From: Opitutaceae bacterium TAV5
GTDB lineage: Bacteria > Verrucomicrobiota > Verrucomicrobiia > Opitutales > Opitutaceae
Length of the DNA stretch: 64,000 bases
Assembly (NCBI GenBank): GCA_000242935.3
Contig: CP007053.1
Location: forward strand, 2,589,001 to 2,653,000
Direction of reading: 5' to 3'
Made by a program: the position numbers and the translations under genes. Under the pieces are notes generated by a model that was given only the letters and a program-made list of their open reading frames with translations, had not been told where the DNA came from and did not search any database. Shown here one piece after another: positions 34,577-42,170 of this stretch (positions within the stretch are counted from its first letter, which is position 1; each line of letters opens with the position of its first letter).

Positions 34577-35890
34577 ATGCTCACGGAAGACAAGACGCAC
34601 GAGTTCAAGCGTGAATACACGGACGGAATCAAGAAAAGCGTGGTTGCGTTTGCCAACACGGATGGCGGCGAAATTCTCATCGGCATTGACGACGATGGAA
34701 CGGTCTGCGGTGTCGAGAAGCCGGACGCCGTGATCCTGCAAGTCGGGAACGCCATTCGCGACGCGGTGCGCCCCGATGTGACGATGTTCACGGATTGCGC
34801 GGTCAGGCAAATGGGCGGGAAGTCGGTCGTGGCTGTCACCGTCCAGCGCGGGACGGCGCGGCCCTATTACCTCGTCGGCAAGGGCATCCGGCCGGAGGGC
34901 GTCTTTGTCCGGCAGGGCGCGGCCAGCGTCCCCGCTTCGGAGACGTCCATCCTTTCGATGCTCCGCGAGTCGGCGGGTGACAGTTATGAAGCGGCGCGCA
35001 GCATTCAGCAGAAACTCGACCTTGGTTACGCCTCCGGCTATTTTGAGCGCAAGGGCGTGGCGTTTGGCGCCACACAGCGAAAAACACTTGGGTTGCTCGG
35101 CAGCGACGGGATGCTTGCCAACCTCGCGTTGTTGCTATCGGAACAATGCCCGCATTCGATCAAGGTCGGCGTATTCGGAGGGGCGGACAAGTCCTCGTTC
35201 CGCGACAGGCGCGAGTTTTCCGGTTCGCTGCTCCGGCAGGTGGAGGATGCGTTTGCCTTCATTGACCTGCACAACCCGCTCCGTTCGTCCTACAAGGGAT
35301 TGGAGCGCGAGGATGCGAGGGATTACCCCGTCGGCGCGGTGCGCGAGGCGTTGCTCAACGCGGCGGTGCACCGCGACTACGGGCTGTCGGCGAGCACACT
35401 TGTCAGCGTATTCCCGGACCGGCTGGAGGTGGTCAGCGTGGGCGGGCTGGTGAAAGGCGTCTCGCTTTCCGACATCCTTCTCGGCGTGTCCGCTCTGCGA
35501 AACCCGAAACTCGCAAACATTTTTTACCGTCTGAACCTCATCGAGGCATACGGAACCGGCATCGCGAAAATCATGGGCAGTTATACCGGAAGCGCGGCGC
35601 AGCCGGAAATCACGGTGTCCGACAATGCGTTCAAGGTCGTCCTGCCGAATCTCGGAGATGCCGCTGTTGCGGGCCGGACGCGCAACGCTGCCGCCGTGCC
35701 ATCGGCAGACGCTCGCGAGGAAAAAATACTGTCGCTGCTGAGAGAGCGCGGAACCATCACTCGCAAGGACGCGCAGGAAACAGTCGGCGTGTCGCAAGCC
35801 TCGGCGATTTTGTTACTGCGCCTGATGCTGTCCAAGGGAACCATCCGCAAGACGGGGCGGGGCAAATCCTCCGCATACACGCTCGCTTGA
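34577..35890 (+). CDS. AlbA_2 (schlafen-type) domain transcriptional regulator / ATP-binding protein
   Basis: 437 residues. The N-terminal AlbA_2/schlafen domain is clear: HEFKREYTDGIKKSVVAFAN, TDGGEILIGIDDDGTVCG. A middle region (REALLNAAVHRDYGLSAST...FPDRLEVVSVGGL) is the C-terminal helicase/ATPase-like domain of the same family, followed by NPKLANIFYRLNLIEAYGTG. A winged helix ends the protein (ITRKDAQETVGVSQASAILL). Members are DNA- or RNA-binding regulators, sometimes in defence or toxin contexts; no toxin neighbour is visible. Repeats lie directly upstream. Confidence 0.87.
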   Translation: MLTEDKTHEFKREYTDGIKKSVVAFANTDGGEILIGIDDDGTVCGVEKPDAVILQVGNAIRDAVRPDVTMFTDCAVRQMGGKSVVAVTVQRGTARPYYLVGKGIRPEGVFVRQGAASVPASETSILSMLRESAGDSYEAARSIQQKLDLGYASGYFERKGVAFGATQRKTLGLLGSDGMLANLALLLSEQCPHSIKVGVFGGADKSSFRDRREFSGSLLRQVEDAFAFIDLHNPLRSSYKGLEREDARDYPVGAVREALLNAAVHRDYGLSASTLVSVFPDRLEVVSVGGLVKGVSLSDILLGVSALRNPKLANIFYRLNLIEAYGTGIAKIMGSYTGSAAQPEITVSDNAFKVVLPNLGDAAVAGRTRNAAAVPSADAREEKILSLLRERGTITRKDAQETVGVSQASAILLLRLMLSKGTIRKTGRGKSSAYTLA

Positions 35891-36138
35891 CGGGGCCGGA
35901 TGACCCTCGCAAAGCAATGTGCGTGACAACCGCCCCCCCTCTGCTCGGAAAAGCTCCTTCCCCTTGTCGAACCAGTTCCTGGAGGCCGGCTCGCCGGCGT
36001 CGCCGCTGACGCGCCTCGCCGTCCGAACCCGGCGACGCGCTGCGTCGTAGCGCGGATAATATCGATTATTTTTCTCCATCCGCGAAATTCAAAAGAAATC
36101 CGTGCAATCCGTGGTCAAGATCGGCCACGACTTTAGGT
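35891..36138. other. Intergenic stretch, no gene supported
   Basis: Between the AlbA_2 gene and the end of the leftward acidic protein. It includes a segment (36080-36115) reading CGAAATTCAAAAGAAATCCG and TGCAATCCGTGG, of a type that I recognise as recurring in intergenic DNA of several bacteria. No terminator hairpin with a T-tract is evident. Confidence 0.35.
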
Positions 36139-37464
36139 TTATTCCGGCCCGCGTTTCAGGTGAGCGCGGAGTTCGGCGATGAGGGCGTCGATGGCGGCGC
36201 CGATTTCTCTCGTCTCGCGGACGACGTCCGCCAGCCAGCCGGGATCGACGAGGTTTTGTTCGGCGCAGCTTTCGGCGGCGAGGAGCGCATCCTCGATGAA
36301 GCCGGCAGCCTTCTTCAAACGCACGATGGCCGAGGCCGTGAACAGCAGCGGCGGCGGCCAGTCCTCCTCGCCGTCCAGGGCGCCGCCGAGTTTGGGTCCC
36401 ACGCACATCAGGCCGGTGGAGAGCAGAAATACCGGATGCTCCCGGTGGGCATCTCCGGGCAGCCAGTTACGCTCCTCGATGTCGTGATGCACTCGCATGC
36501 CGAAATCCAGTGCGCGGCGGACCAGCGGATGCGTGTCGTCGTCTCCGTCGTCCGGGGAAACATCGCCATCGTCCGCGGCTTTTTTCCATTTTTCCGCCTC
36601 CATCTCTGCCATCACTTCTTCGGTGGCGGCGTTGAACTCCTCGATGCGTTGCTCCCGCTCGGCCAGTTCCTCCGGCGTGGGGTCGGGTTCACCGCGTTCC
36701 TTGCGGCGTCGTTCGAGTTCTTCCTCCAGGATTTTTTCATAGTCGGCATCGTCGCCTTCCCGCTCCATGCGTGCCATGATGCGGTCGACCAGCAGGTCGG
36801 AGTCGGCCTGCATCTTCTCGGCTTCTTCCTCGGTCGGCGGCCGCCATTCGTCATCGTCCTCGTCGGCGCCGGCGCCGGTCTCGCGGTCGCCCGCGTCCCG
36901 GGTGTCTTCCTCCTCCGCGAAATCCGGATTGCGGATGAGGGTGGCGAAACCGTCGCCATCCACACTGTCGGCGAGCGTTTCGGCCTCGGCGGCGGCGAGT
37001 TCGGCGTCGCGCGCAGCCTTTTCCTCCGGGGTGAGCTCCCAGGCGGGGGCGTCGGGCGAGAGGCGCAGATCGTAAGGCGCCTCGATGACGATGCGGCCGT
37101 TGGTCTCGCTGTACCATTCGAGGTAGAGAACATTGCCCCAGTGATATGGAAGCTTTTTGCCGGTCTTGTAGTAATCGACGATCCGGTCGATCGGCACGTC
37201 GGGGATCTTGACTTTGCGTGAGGCGGTGATGTCGCCGGCCGTGCCGCGCTGTGCCATGCGGAGGCCGGCGGGGAAGCCGGGCTTGGGGTCGGGATTGGTA
37301 AACGTGATAAAGCGTCCGTGCAGGTCGGGATGGGCATTGCCGGTCAGGACAATCTCCATCGGCGTGTCCTCGTGTCCGCAAAACCAGAGGCGAGCGGTCA
37401 CTTTCCCGCGGATACGGTTGTCGATCTCGCCGCGGACGACGTGTTCTTCAATGCGCCAGGCCAT
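36139..37464 (-). CDS. Acidic protein of unknown function
   Basis: 441 residues from ATG 37464 (MAWRIEEHVVRGEIDNRIRG). The frame is open upstream but only through the hairpin repeats and the AlkC-like gene. I do not recognise the protein. An N-terminal beta-rich part of about 150 residues (GKVTARLWFCGHEDTPMEIV, LPYHWGNVLYLEWY) precedes a strongly acidic, Glu/Asp-rich, probably helical and disordered middle (EEEAEKMQADSDLLVDRIMA, EELERRRKERGEPDPTPEEL). The C terminus is helical (RALDFGMRVHHDIEER, LLFTASAIVRLKKAAGFIED). No signal peptide or membrane segment. Intracellular role unknown. Confidence 0.7.
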   Translation of the reverse strand: MAWRIEEHVVRGEIDNRIRGKVTARLWFCGHEDTPMEIVLTGNAHPDLHGRFITFTNPDPKPGFPAGLRMAQRGTAGDITASRKVKIPDVPIDRIVDYYKTGKKLPYHWGNVLYLEWYSETNGRIVIEAPYDLRLSPDAPAWELTPEEKAARDAELAAAEAETLADSVDGDGFATLIRNPDFAEEEDTRDAGDRETGAGADEDDDEWRPPTEEEAEKMQADSDLLVDRIMARMEREGDDADYEKILEEELERRRKERGEPDPTPEELAEREQRIEEFNAATEEVMAEMEAEKWKKAADDGDVSPDDGDDDTHPLVRRALDFGMRVHHDIEERNWLPGDAHREHPVFLLSTGLMCVGPKLGGALDGEEDWPPPLLFTASAIVRLKKAAGFIEDALLAAESCAEQNLVDPGWLADVVRETREIGAAIDALIAELRAHLKRGPE

Positions 37465-37575
37465 GACGGGGAATGAAAACACGGGCAGGCAGGCAAAGAA
37501 AGTCGAAACTACCTGACAGGCAATGAGAGCGTGTATTCGGACGTGGTGAATGGCGGATTGGTCGATTGGCAGTAA

Positions 37576-37671
37576 AAGTGGCACGGGCATCCTGCCCGTG
37601 GACGGCGCGAGGCGCCGCCTTCCGGAACACGGGCTGGAAGCCCGTGCCACTTCATGGGCAGGATGCCCATG
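37576..37671. repeat. Hairpin repeat cluster
   Basis: Three hairpins with five-base loops: CACGGGC-ATCCT-GCCCGTG (37582-37600), CACGGGC-TGGAA-GCCCGTG (37628-37646) and CATGGGC-AGGAT-GCCCATG (37653-37671). The outer two are in inverted orientation. GACGGCGCG with GGCGCCGCC lies between. It lies between the acidic-protein start and the end of the AlkC-like gene. Confidence 0.8.
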
Positions 37672-37676
37672 CAGCC

Positions 37677-38828
37677 TCAGCGGGAGAGGTGAAAACCGCC
37701 TTGGGCCAGGCTCTCGCCATTGACCAGAATCTCCACCGCGTGAAGACCGGGATGATGGGTGCGCGTCGTGAAATCGCGGATACTCTGGCTGCGCGTGATC
37801 TCCACCGTTTCGCCGGGGCCGAGCGTGAGCTCCTTCAGCTTGAAGACCTTGGGTGAGGCGCCGCCGGATTTTTTCACATAGTGGATGGCGTAATCCACCA
37901 CGAGGCGCTGGCCGCGGCGGGCGGTCGATTCCAGCCGGAAGGAGAGGGCGATGCGGCCGCCGAGCGCGACACGCCGCGGCTCCACGCGGAAATCGCTTAC
38001 CCGCACCCGTGCCTTGTCGCCGGCGCCGATCACGGCGAGCGCGCGGCGGTCGCCTTTCTTGATCAGGGTGCGCAGGGCGCGTTTCACGATCCAGGCGGTG
38101 TGCGGGTTTTCCGCCGGCCAGCCTTTTATCCGGTCGAGCACCCATTCGGGGTGGTCTTTCGTGATGTCGTTGAGATGGTTGGCGACCGACTTGCGCACGT
38201 AGAGGCTCGGGTCGGCCCGCAGATTTTCCAGAATCGGCGCCACGGGCGAGGGGTCCGCCATCAGCGCCTCCAGCCGGAACGACCACGGCAGACGGGGGCG
38301 GCAGCCTTCGCTCGCCAGGCGGCGGACGGCCTCGTCGTTATCGCGCGACCACGTTTCCATCACGGCGAGCGTGCGCGTCAGGTCGCGGCGCAGGAACTCG
38401 CGGATGGCAAATTCCGACGAGCCGAACGTGGTGAAAAATTTCAGTGCGTCCATTGACACGTCGAAATCATCCGGCGCGTGTCCGTAGAGACCCACGTAAT
38501 CGGGCAGCACCAGGGAGACAAATCCGTGACCGATCCGTGGCGCCAGTTGGCGGAGGATGCCGATCACGTGCCGGTAACTGCGGCCACCTTGTCCGTTGCG
38601 GCCGGCATCGGCGGCGGTCGCCAGCGTGGCGTGCAGGCATTCTGTCATCCGGCGCAACCGCTGCATGAGCGAGAGGCCGTCGAGATCACGCAACGCGAGG
38701 GTGAGGAAGCGCCTCGAATTGAACTGCGGATCGATTCGGGCGAGTTCCGAGGCGACGAAGCGGAAGCGTTTCGCATCGAACATCTCCTTGAGGGCCGGAT
38801 TTCCCGTTTCCGTTTCGGCGGCAGGCAT
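37677..38828 (-). CDS. AlkC-like DNA alkylation repair protein (HEAT repeats)
   Basis: 383 residues. The N-terminal two-thirds is the HEAT-like repeat fold of AlkC/AlkD DNA glycosylases, which excise N3- or N7-alkylated bases without flipping them. The typical block YVRKSVANHLNDITKDHPEW is followed by IVKRALRTLIKKGD. The last 110 residues form an immunoglobulin-like beta domain (VALGGRIALSFRLEST, VDYAIHYVKKSGG) seen in AlkC-type proteins. ATG 38828 gives a full-length protein. Flanked on both sides by hairpin repeats; no operon partner. Confidence 0.82.
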   Translation of the reverse strand: MPAAETETGNPALKEMFDAKRFRFVASELARIDPQFNSRRFLTLALRDLDGLSLMQRLRRMTECLHATLATAADAGRNGQGGRSYRHVIGILRQLAPRIGHGFVSLVLPDYVGLYGHAPDDFDVSMDALKFFTTFGSSEFAIREFLRRDLTRTLAVMETWSRDNDEAVRRLASEGCRPRLPWSFRLEALMADPSPVAPILENLRADPSLYVRKSVANHLNDITKDHPEWVLDRIKGWPAENPHTAWIVKRALRTLIKKGDRRALAVIGAGDKARVRVSDFRVEPRRVALGGRIALSFRLESTARRGQRLVVDYAIHYVKKSGGASPKVFKLKELTLGPGETVEITRSQSIRDFTTRTHHPGLHAVEILVNGESLAQGGFHLSR

Positions 38829-38922
38829 GCGGGCACTGTTCCAGCAAACTGCATCCGGGCAAGCATGCCGTTTTCAAACCACCCATTTGTGCGGGTTGAC
38901 GCTGATGTTACGCGGAGCGACG

Positions 38923-39090
38923 TGGCGGGGGCGTCCCGCCCGCAACGTGGCATGGGCATCCTGCCCATGAACGTTGCCTCTCCGGCGTGGCACGGGCATC
39001 CTGCCCGTGGACGGCGCGCAGCGCCGCCGGTTCGCATTCAGCCCGGCCTGCGCGCAGAGGCAACACTCACGGGCAAGACGCCCGCGCCAC
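38923..39090. repeat. Hairpin repeat cluster
   Basis: Units include a GCGGG/CCCGC hairpin at 38923-38943, CATGGGC-ATCCT-GCCCATG (38951-38969) and CACGGGC-ATCCT-GCCCGTG (38991-39009). GACGGCGCGCAGCGCCGCC and a closing inverted unit ending GCCCGCGCCAC near 39090 follow. It sits between the AlkC-like start and the sirtuin stop codon, nearly touching the latter. Confidence 0.75.
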
Positions 39091-39092
39091 TT

Positions 39093-39812
39093 TTACGTTC
39101 GCGATTGCGCGAGCAACGCCTCCAGTCGCCGCACGCCTTCCGAGGCTCCGGCCTGAATATGCCTCACACCCGGGCGGGCGTTTCCCGCGCGCAGGTGTAC
39201 CGGTTCCGGGTCGATCAGATAAACCGGCGCATCCGGCGGCGCCAGGTCAACCAGCCCGGCCGCCGGATAGACGGCGAGCGACGTGCCGATGACCACGCAA
39301 ATATCGGCCTCGCGCACGGTTCGCGCGGCCTCGCCGATCAGCGGCACATCCTCGCCGAACCAGACAATATGCGGACGCATCAGCGAGCCGCGCGGGCAGC
39401 GGGCGCCGGGCTTCATTTCCCAACCCTCGACCTCGCGGACATGGCGCGGATCGACCGAGCTGCGTTGTTTGGTCAGTTCGCCGTGCAGGTGGAGCACATG
39501 ACGGCTGCCGGCGCGTTCGTGGAGGTTGTCGATGTTTTGGGTAATAATGCGCACGTCGAACCGGTCCTGGAGGCGGACGAGTCCGCGGTGTCCGTCGTTG
39601 GGTTCGCAGGCGAGCATCTTGCGGCGGCGCTCGTTGTAGAAACGCAGCACGAGTTCCGGATTGCGAGCCCACGCCCCGGGTGTGGCCACGTCCTCGATGC
39701 GGTGGTTTTCCCAAAGCCCGTCCGCTCCGCGAAACGTGGGGATGCCGCTCTCGGCGCTCATGCCCGCGCCGGTGAGGACGGCGAGGCGGGCAAATGTGGC
39801 GCAGGATTTCAT
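39093..39812 (-). CDS. Sir2-family NAD-dependent protein deacylase, zinc ligands reduced
   Basis: 240 residues from ATG 39812. NAD-binding and catalytic motifs are present: LTGAGMSAESGIPTFRG, TQNIDNLHERAGS, catalytic His in HLHGEL, IGTSLAVYPAAGL. The zinc-binding module is altered: where CxxC pairs are expected the sequence reads LTKQRSSVDPRHVREVEGW and GARCPRGSLMRP, with a single Cys. Such cysteine-poor sirtuins exist in other bacteria. Removes acyl groups from protein lysines using NAD+. It stands alone; the LacI gene is divergent, 178 bases away. Confidence 0.88.
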   Translation of the reverse strand: MKSCATFARLAVLTGAGMSAESGIPTFRGADGLWENHRIEDVATPGAWARNPELVLRFYNERRRKMLACEPNDGHRGLVRLQDRFDVRIITQNIDNLHERAGSRHVLHLHGELTKQRSSVDPRHVREVEGWEMKPGARCPRGSLMRPHIVWFGEDVPLIGEAARTVREADICVVIGTSLAVYPAAGLVDLAPPDAPVYLIDPEPVHLRAGNARPGVRHIQAGASEGVRRLEALLAQSRT

Positions 39813-39990
39813 GCCTGAGGGAGTACCGTGTGTTTTGGCATGGAGGCAAGGAAGCAGAGACGCCGGTTGCTGCAGCGAGTGCTCCTCGCGTCCTGCGCTC
39901 AGGATGCCCGGCACGAGTTGCAGGGTTAACGCTTGTGCAAACACTTCGGGATTGATGCCGGCGGCGCCTTGCGCGATTTCCGGACGCGTC

Positions 39991-41118
39991 ATGCCGACTC
40001 CCCCGATCTCCCCGAACCATTCGCCAGCGCCCTCCAGGGCCGTCAGCCTCGGCGACATCGCCGCTGCTGCCGGAGTGTCGCGCATGACGGTATCGCTGGC
40101 GCTGCGAAATCAGCCGGGGCGCGTGAGCGAGGCCGTGCGCAAGCGCGTGATGGCGGTGGCAGGGAAACTTGGATACCAGCCCGACGCGCGCATCACCTCG
40201 TGGATGTCGCAGGTGCGGGCGAGCAAGGTTCGCGAACTTGTGCCTCTCGCCTGGCTCAACGCTGACAAGGACGAGGATGTGTGGCATCGGAAGAAGGATC
40301 TGATTCCGTATTTTGAGGGAGCCCGGAAACGGTGCGAGGAATTGGGATACCGTCTGATCGACGAGTTCTGGCTTCGCGCCCGGGGAATGACGGGCCGCCG
40401 TATGTCGCAGATTTTGTTCAATCGCGGCATTCGCGGCGTGATCGTCACTCCTTTCGACATGATTTTTCACACTGGTCTGGCGTGGGGGAATTTTGCCGTG
40501 GCGTCGTTCGAAAAATCCCTAGTCGCCCCTCGCCTGCATCAGGTGACTCAAGACCACCACTACAATACGATGCTGGCGTTAAAACATCTGCGGCGTTTCG
40601 GGTATCGGCGGATCGGGGTGTTTCTCTCGGCGTGGAGCGACACGCGATCGTATCACGCATGCCATGGCGCGGTCGCGTATTTTCACCTACAGACGCCGGC
40701 GGAGGAGCGGGTGCCGGTGCTGATGCAGAAGGCAAGAAATGAGCCCGGCCCGGAGTTCAGGCCATGGCTGCGCGAGCATCAGCCTGATGTGGTCGTCGGG
40801 CAGCACAGCGAACTCGTCCGCTGGGTGGAAGCGGAGGGGTACCGTGTGCCGCAGGATATCGGCGTGGTGCACATGGCGCTCGAAGACGACTGCGCCAGTT
40901 GGGCCGGCGTGTGGGCGTGCAAACGCGAAATCGGAGCGGCGACCGCCGAACTGGTCATCGCCCAGTTGCACAACAATTCATTTGGCCTCCCCAAAACCAG
41001 TCATGACGTCCGCATCACGGGACGCTGGCATCCGGGCCGGACGCTGCTCACTCCCAAGCCGGTGAAAACGCAGAAAACGCCGTCCCCAAAAGTGAGGAGA
41101 GCACAACGAAAACCGTAG
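39991..41118 (+). CDS. LacI-family transcriptional regulator
   Basis: 375 residues. After an 18-residue Pro-rich extension, the helix-turn-helix reads AVSLGDIAAAAGVSRMTVSL, then ALRNQPGRVS and the hinge ending GYQPDA. The sensor domain follows, with HYNTMLALKHLRRFGYRRIG; the C-terminal tail is basic (KTQKTPSPKVRRAQRKP). ATG 39991 is the first start that includes the complete domain. It is followed by a palindrome at 41187 and a forward unit of PEP-CTERM, GH39-like, pseudopilin and GH63-like genes, which it presumably controls. Confidence 0.92.
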   Translation: MPTPPISPNHSPAPSRAVSLGDIAAAAGVSRMTVSLALRNQPGRVSEAVRKRVMAVAGKLGYQPDARITSWMSQVRASKVRELVPLAWLNADKDEDVWHRKKDLIPYFEGARKRCEELGYRLIDEFWLRARGMTGRRMSQILFNRGIRGVIVTPFDMIFHTGLAWGNFAVASFEKSLVAPRLHQVTQDHHYNTMLALKHLRRFGYRRIGVFLSAWSDTRSYHACHGAVAYFHLQTPAEERVPVLMQKARNEPGPEFRPWLREHQPDVVVGQHSELVRWVEAEGYRVPQDIGVVHMALEDDCASWAGVWACKREIGAATAELVIAQLHNNSFGLPKTSHDVRITGRWHPGRTLLTPKPVKTQKTPSPKVRRAQRKP

Positions 41119-41186
41119 CCGGGTTGATCGCATGGCAGACGCAGCGATGATGCGAATCGTGGCGTTGAAAGGCGAAAGACGATGCC

Positions 41187-41200
41187 CGTTTATGTAAACG
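41187..41200. promoter_or_regulatory. Palindrome CGTTTA-TG-TAAACG, candidate operator
   Basis: Perfect six-base arms separated by TG, 89 bases before the PEP-CTERM start. A related half-site CGTTTACA recurs at 41249-41256. LacI-type operators often show this symmetry with a central pyrimidine-purine step, and a LacI gene ends 68 bases upstream. Confidence 0.5.
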
Positions 41201-41288
41201 TTCGAGCTTCTTGCCGAATGATAGACGCGCGATTGGGTCGGGGAGTCTCGTTTACACTGTAATCCATAATCCCATTCCCCGTACCCGT

Positions 41289-42146
41289 ATGAAAACATCA
41301 TCGATTCGCACTGGTTTGTTCCTGCCCTGCATGCTGCTGGCTCTTATGACAACGGCTCTTTTGGCGGCGTCTGTTCCCGCCCGGGCCGCGGCCGAGGTGC
41401 TTTACACCTTTTCGGAAGATTTTGAGAGCATCACGGCTGACACTACTATTAACGGTAAAAATGGCTGGATCGCTTCAACAACTGACCAATCCGTGATTAC
41501 CAGTTCCAAAGGCACCAACGCTCTCAGGCAGCGGGGGGCAAATCCACATCTTTGGGCAGCTCATGCGATAGACCAGACTTATGCCGGCCAGGCAGACACC
41601 ATCACGTTTTCGTGGAAAGAGTGGTCGGGCACCGGCACCGACCTTGTCGCAGGTGCCGCATTGCTTTCCGGCGACGATGCGGCAACGGCAAGCTCCCTTG
41701 TGAACATTGGAATGTCTCGCTCCAACGTGGGTGGTTGGCACACAAGCCTTACTTACGATTCGTGGAACGGCAGTGCTTACGAGACAGTGATGGTGTCACA
41801 GGCGGAGTTTTCGACTCCTGCGCGGAATACCGTTTATACTTTTGACGTGTTGGTAAACCTTACCGCGCATACGTATTCCTTCACCGTTACAGGCGGGTCT
41901 GTGACTTACACTTCCCCCGCGATTGCTATCGATCCATCATTGGCATTCCCAACTTTTCTGAAACTTCAGACCACTGGCACCGATGGCAATACTAGCGGCG
42001 GACATATCGGTCTTTTTGACGACGTCTCCTTGCAACTGATCAAAACCCAAACCGTGCCTGAACCAGCAACCTGCGTCTTGATTACCGGCGTGTTCGCATT
42101 GCTCGCGCTTGGTATTGTTCGTGCGAGGAGATCGATGGGAAATTGA
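41289..42146 (+). CDS. PEP-CTERM sorting-domain protein
   Basis: 285 residues. A long signal peptide (cleavage near ARAAAEV) is followed by a lectin-like beta sandwich beginning YTFSEDFESITADTTINGKN and including GHIGLFDDVSL. It ends with VPEPATCVLITG, a hydrophobic helix and RARRSMGN. The ATG at 41289 is the start giving the signal peptide. First gene of the unit downstream of the LacI gene and palindrome. Probably a surface glycan-binding protein (inference). Confidence 0.85.
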   Translation: MKTSSIRTGLFLPCMLLALMTTALLAASVPARAAAEVLYTFSEDFESITADTTINGKNGWIASTTDQSVITSSKGTNALRQRGANPHLWAAHAIDQTYAGQADTITFSWKEWSGTGTDLVAGAALLSGDDAATASSLVNIGMSRSNVGGWHTSLTYDSWNGSAYETVMVSQAEFSTPARNTVYTFDVLVNLTAHTYSFTVTGGSVTYTSPAIAIDPSLAFPTFLKLQTTGTDGNTSGGHIGLFDDVSLQLIKTQTVPEPATCVLITGVFALLALGIVRARRSMGN

Positions 42147-42170
42147 CGAACGCCGTATTCAAAAGATCAC

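Noticed and set aside
34577-35890. AlbA_2 gene considered as part of a defence or toxin-antitoxin system
   Set aside because: Neighbours are a hydrolase and an acidic unknown protein; no toxin, nuclease or helicase partner is visible.
37465-38286. N-terminal extension of the acidic protein frame to 715 residues
   Set aside because: The extension reads through hairpin repeats and antisense AlkC-like sequence; MAWRIEEHVV at 37464 is a natural start.
23889-39090. Hairpin repeats considered as CRISPR-like arrays
   Set aside because: Units are palindromic, of differing length and spacing, with no regular spacers and no cas genes.
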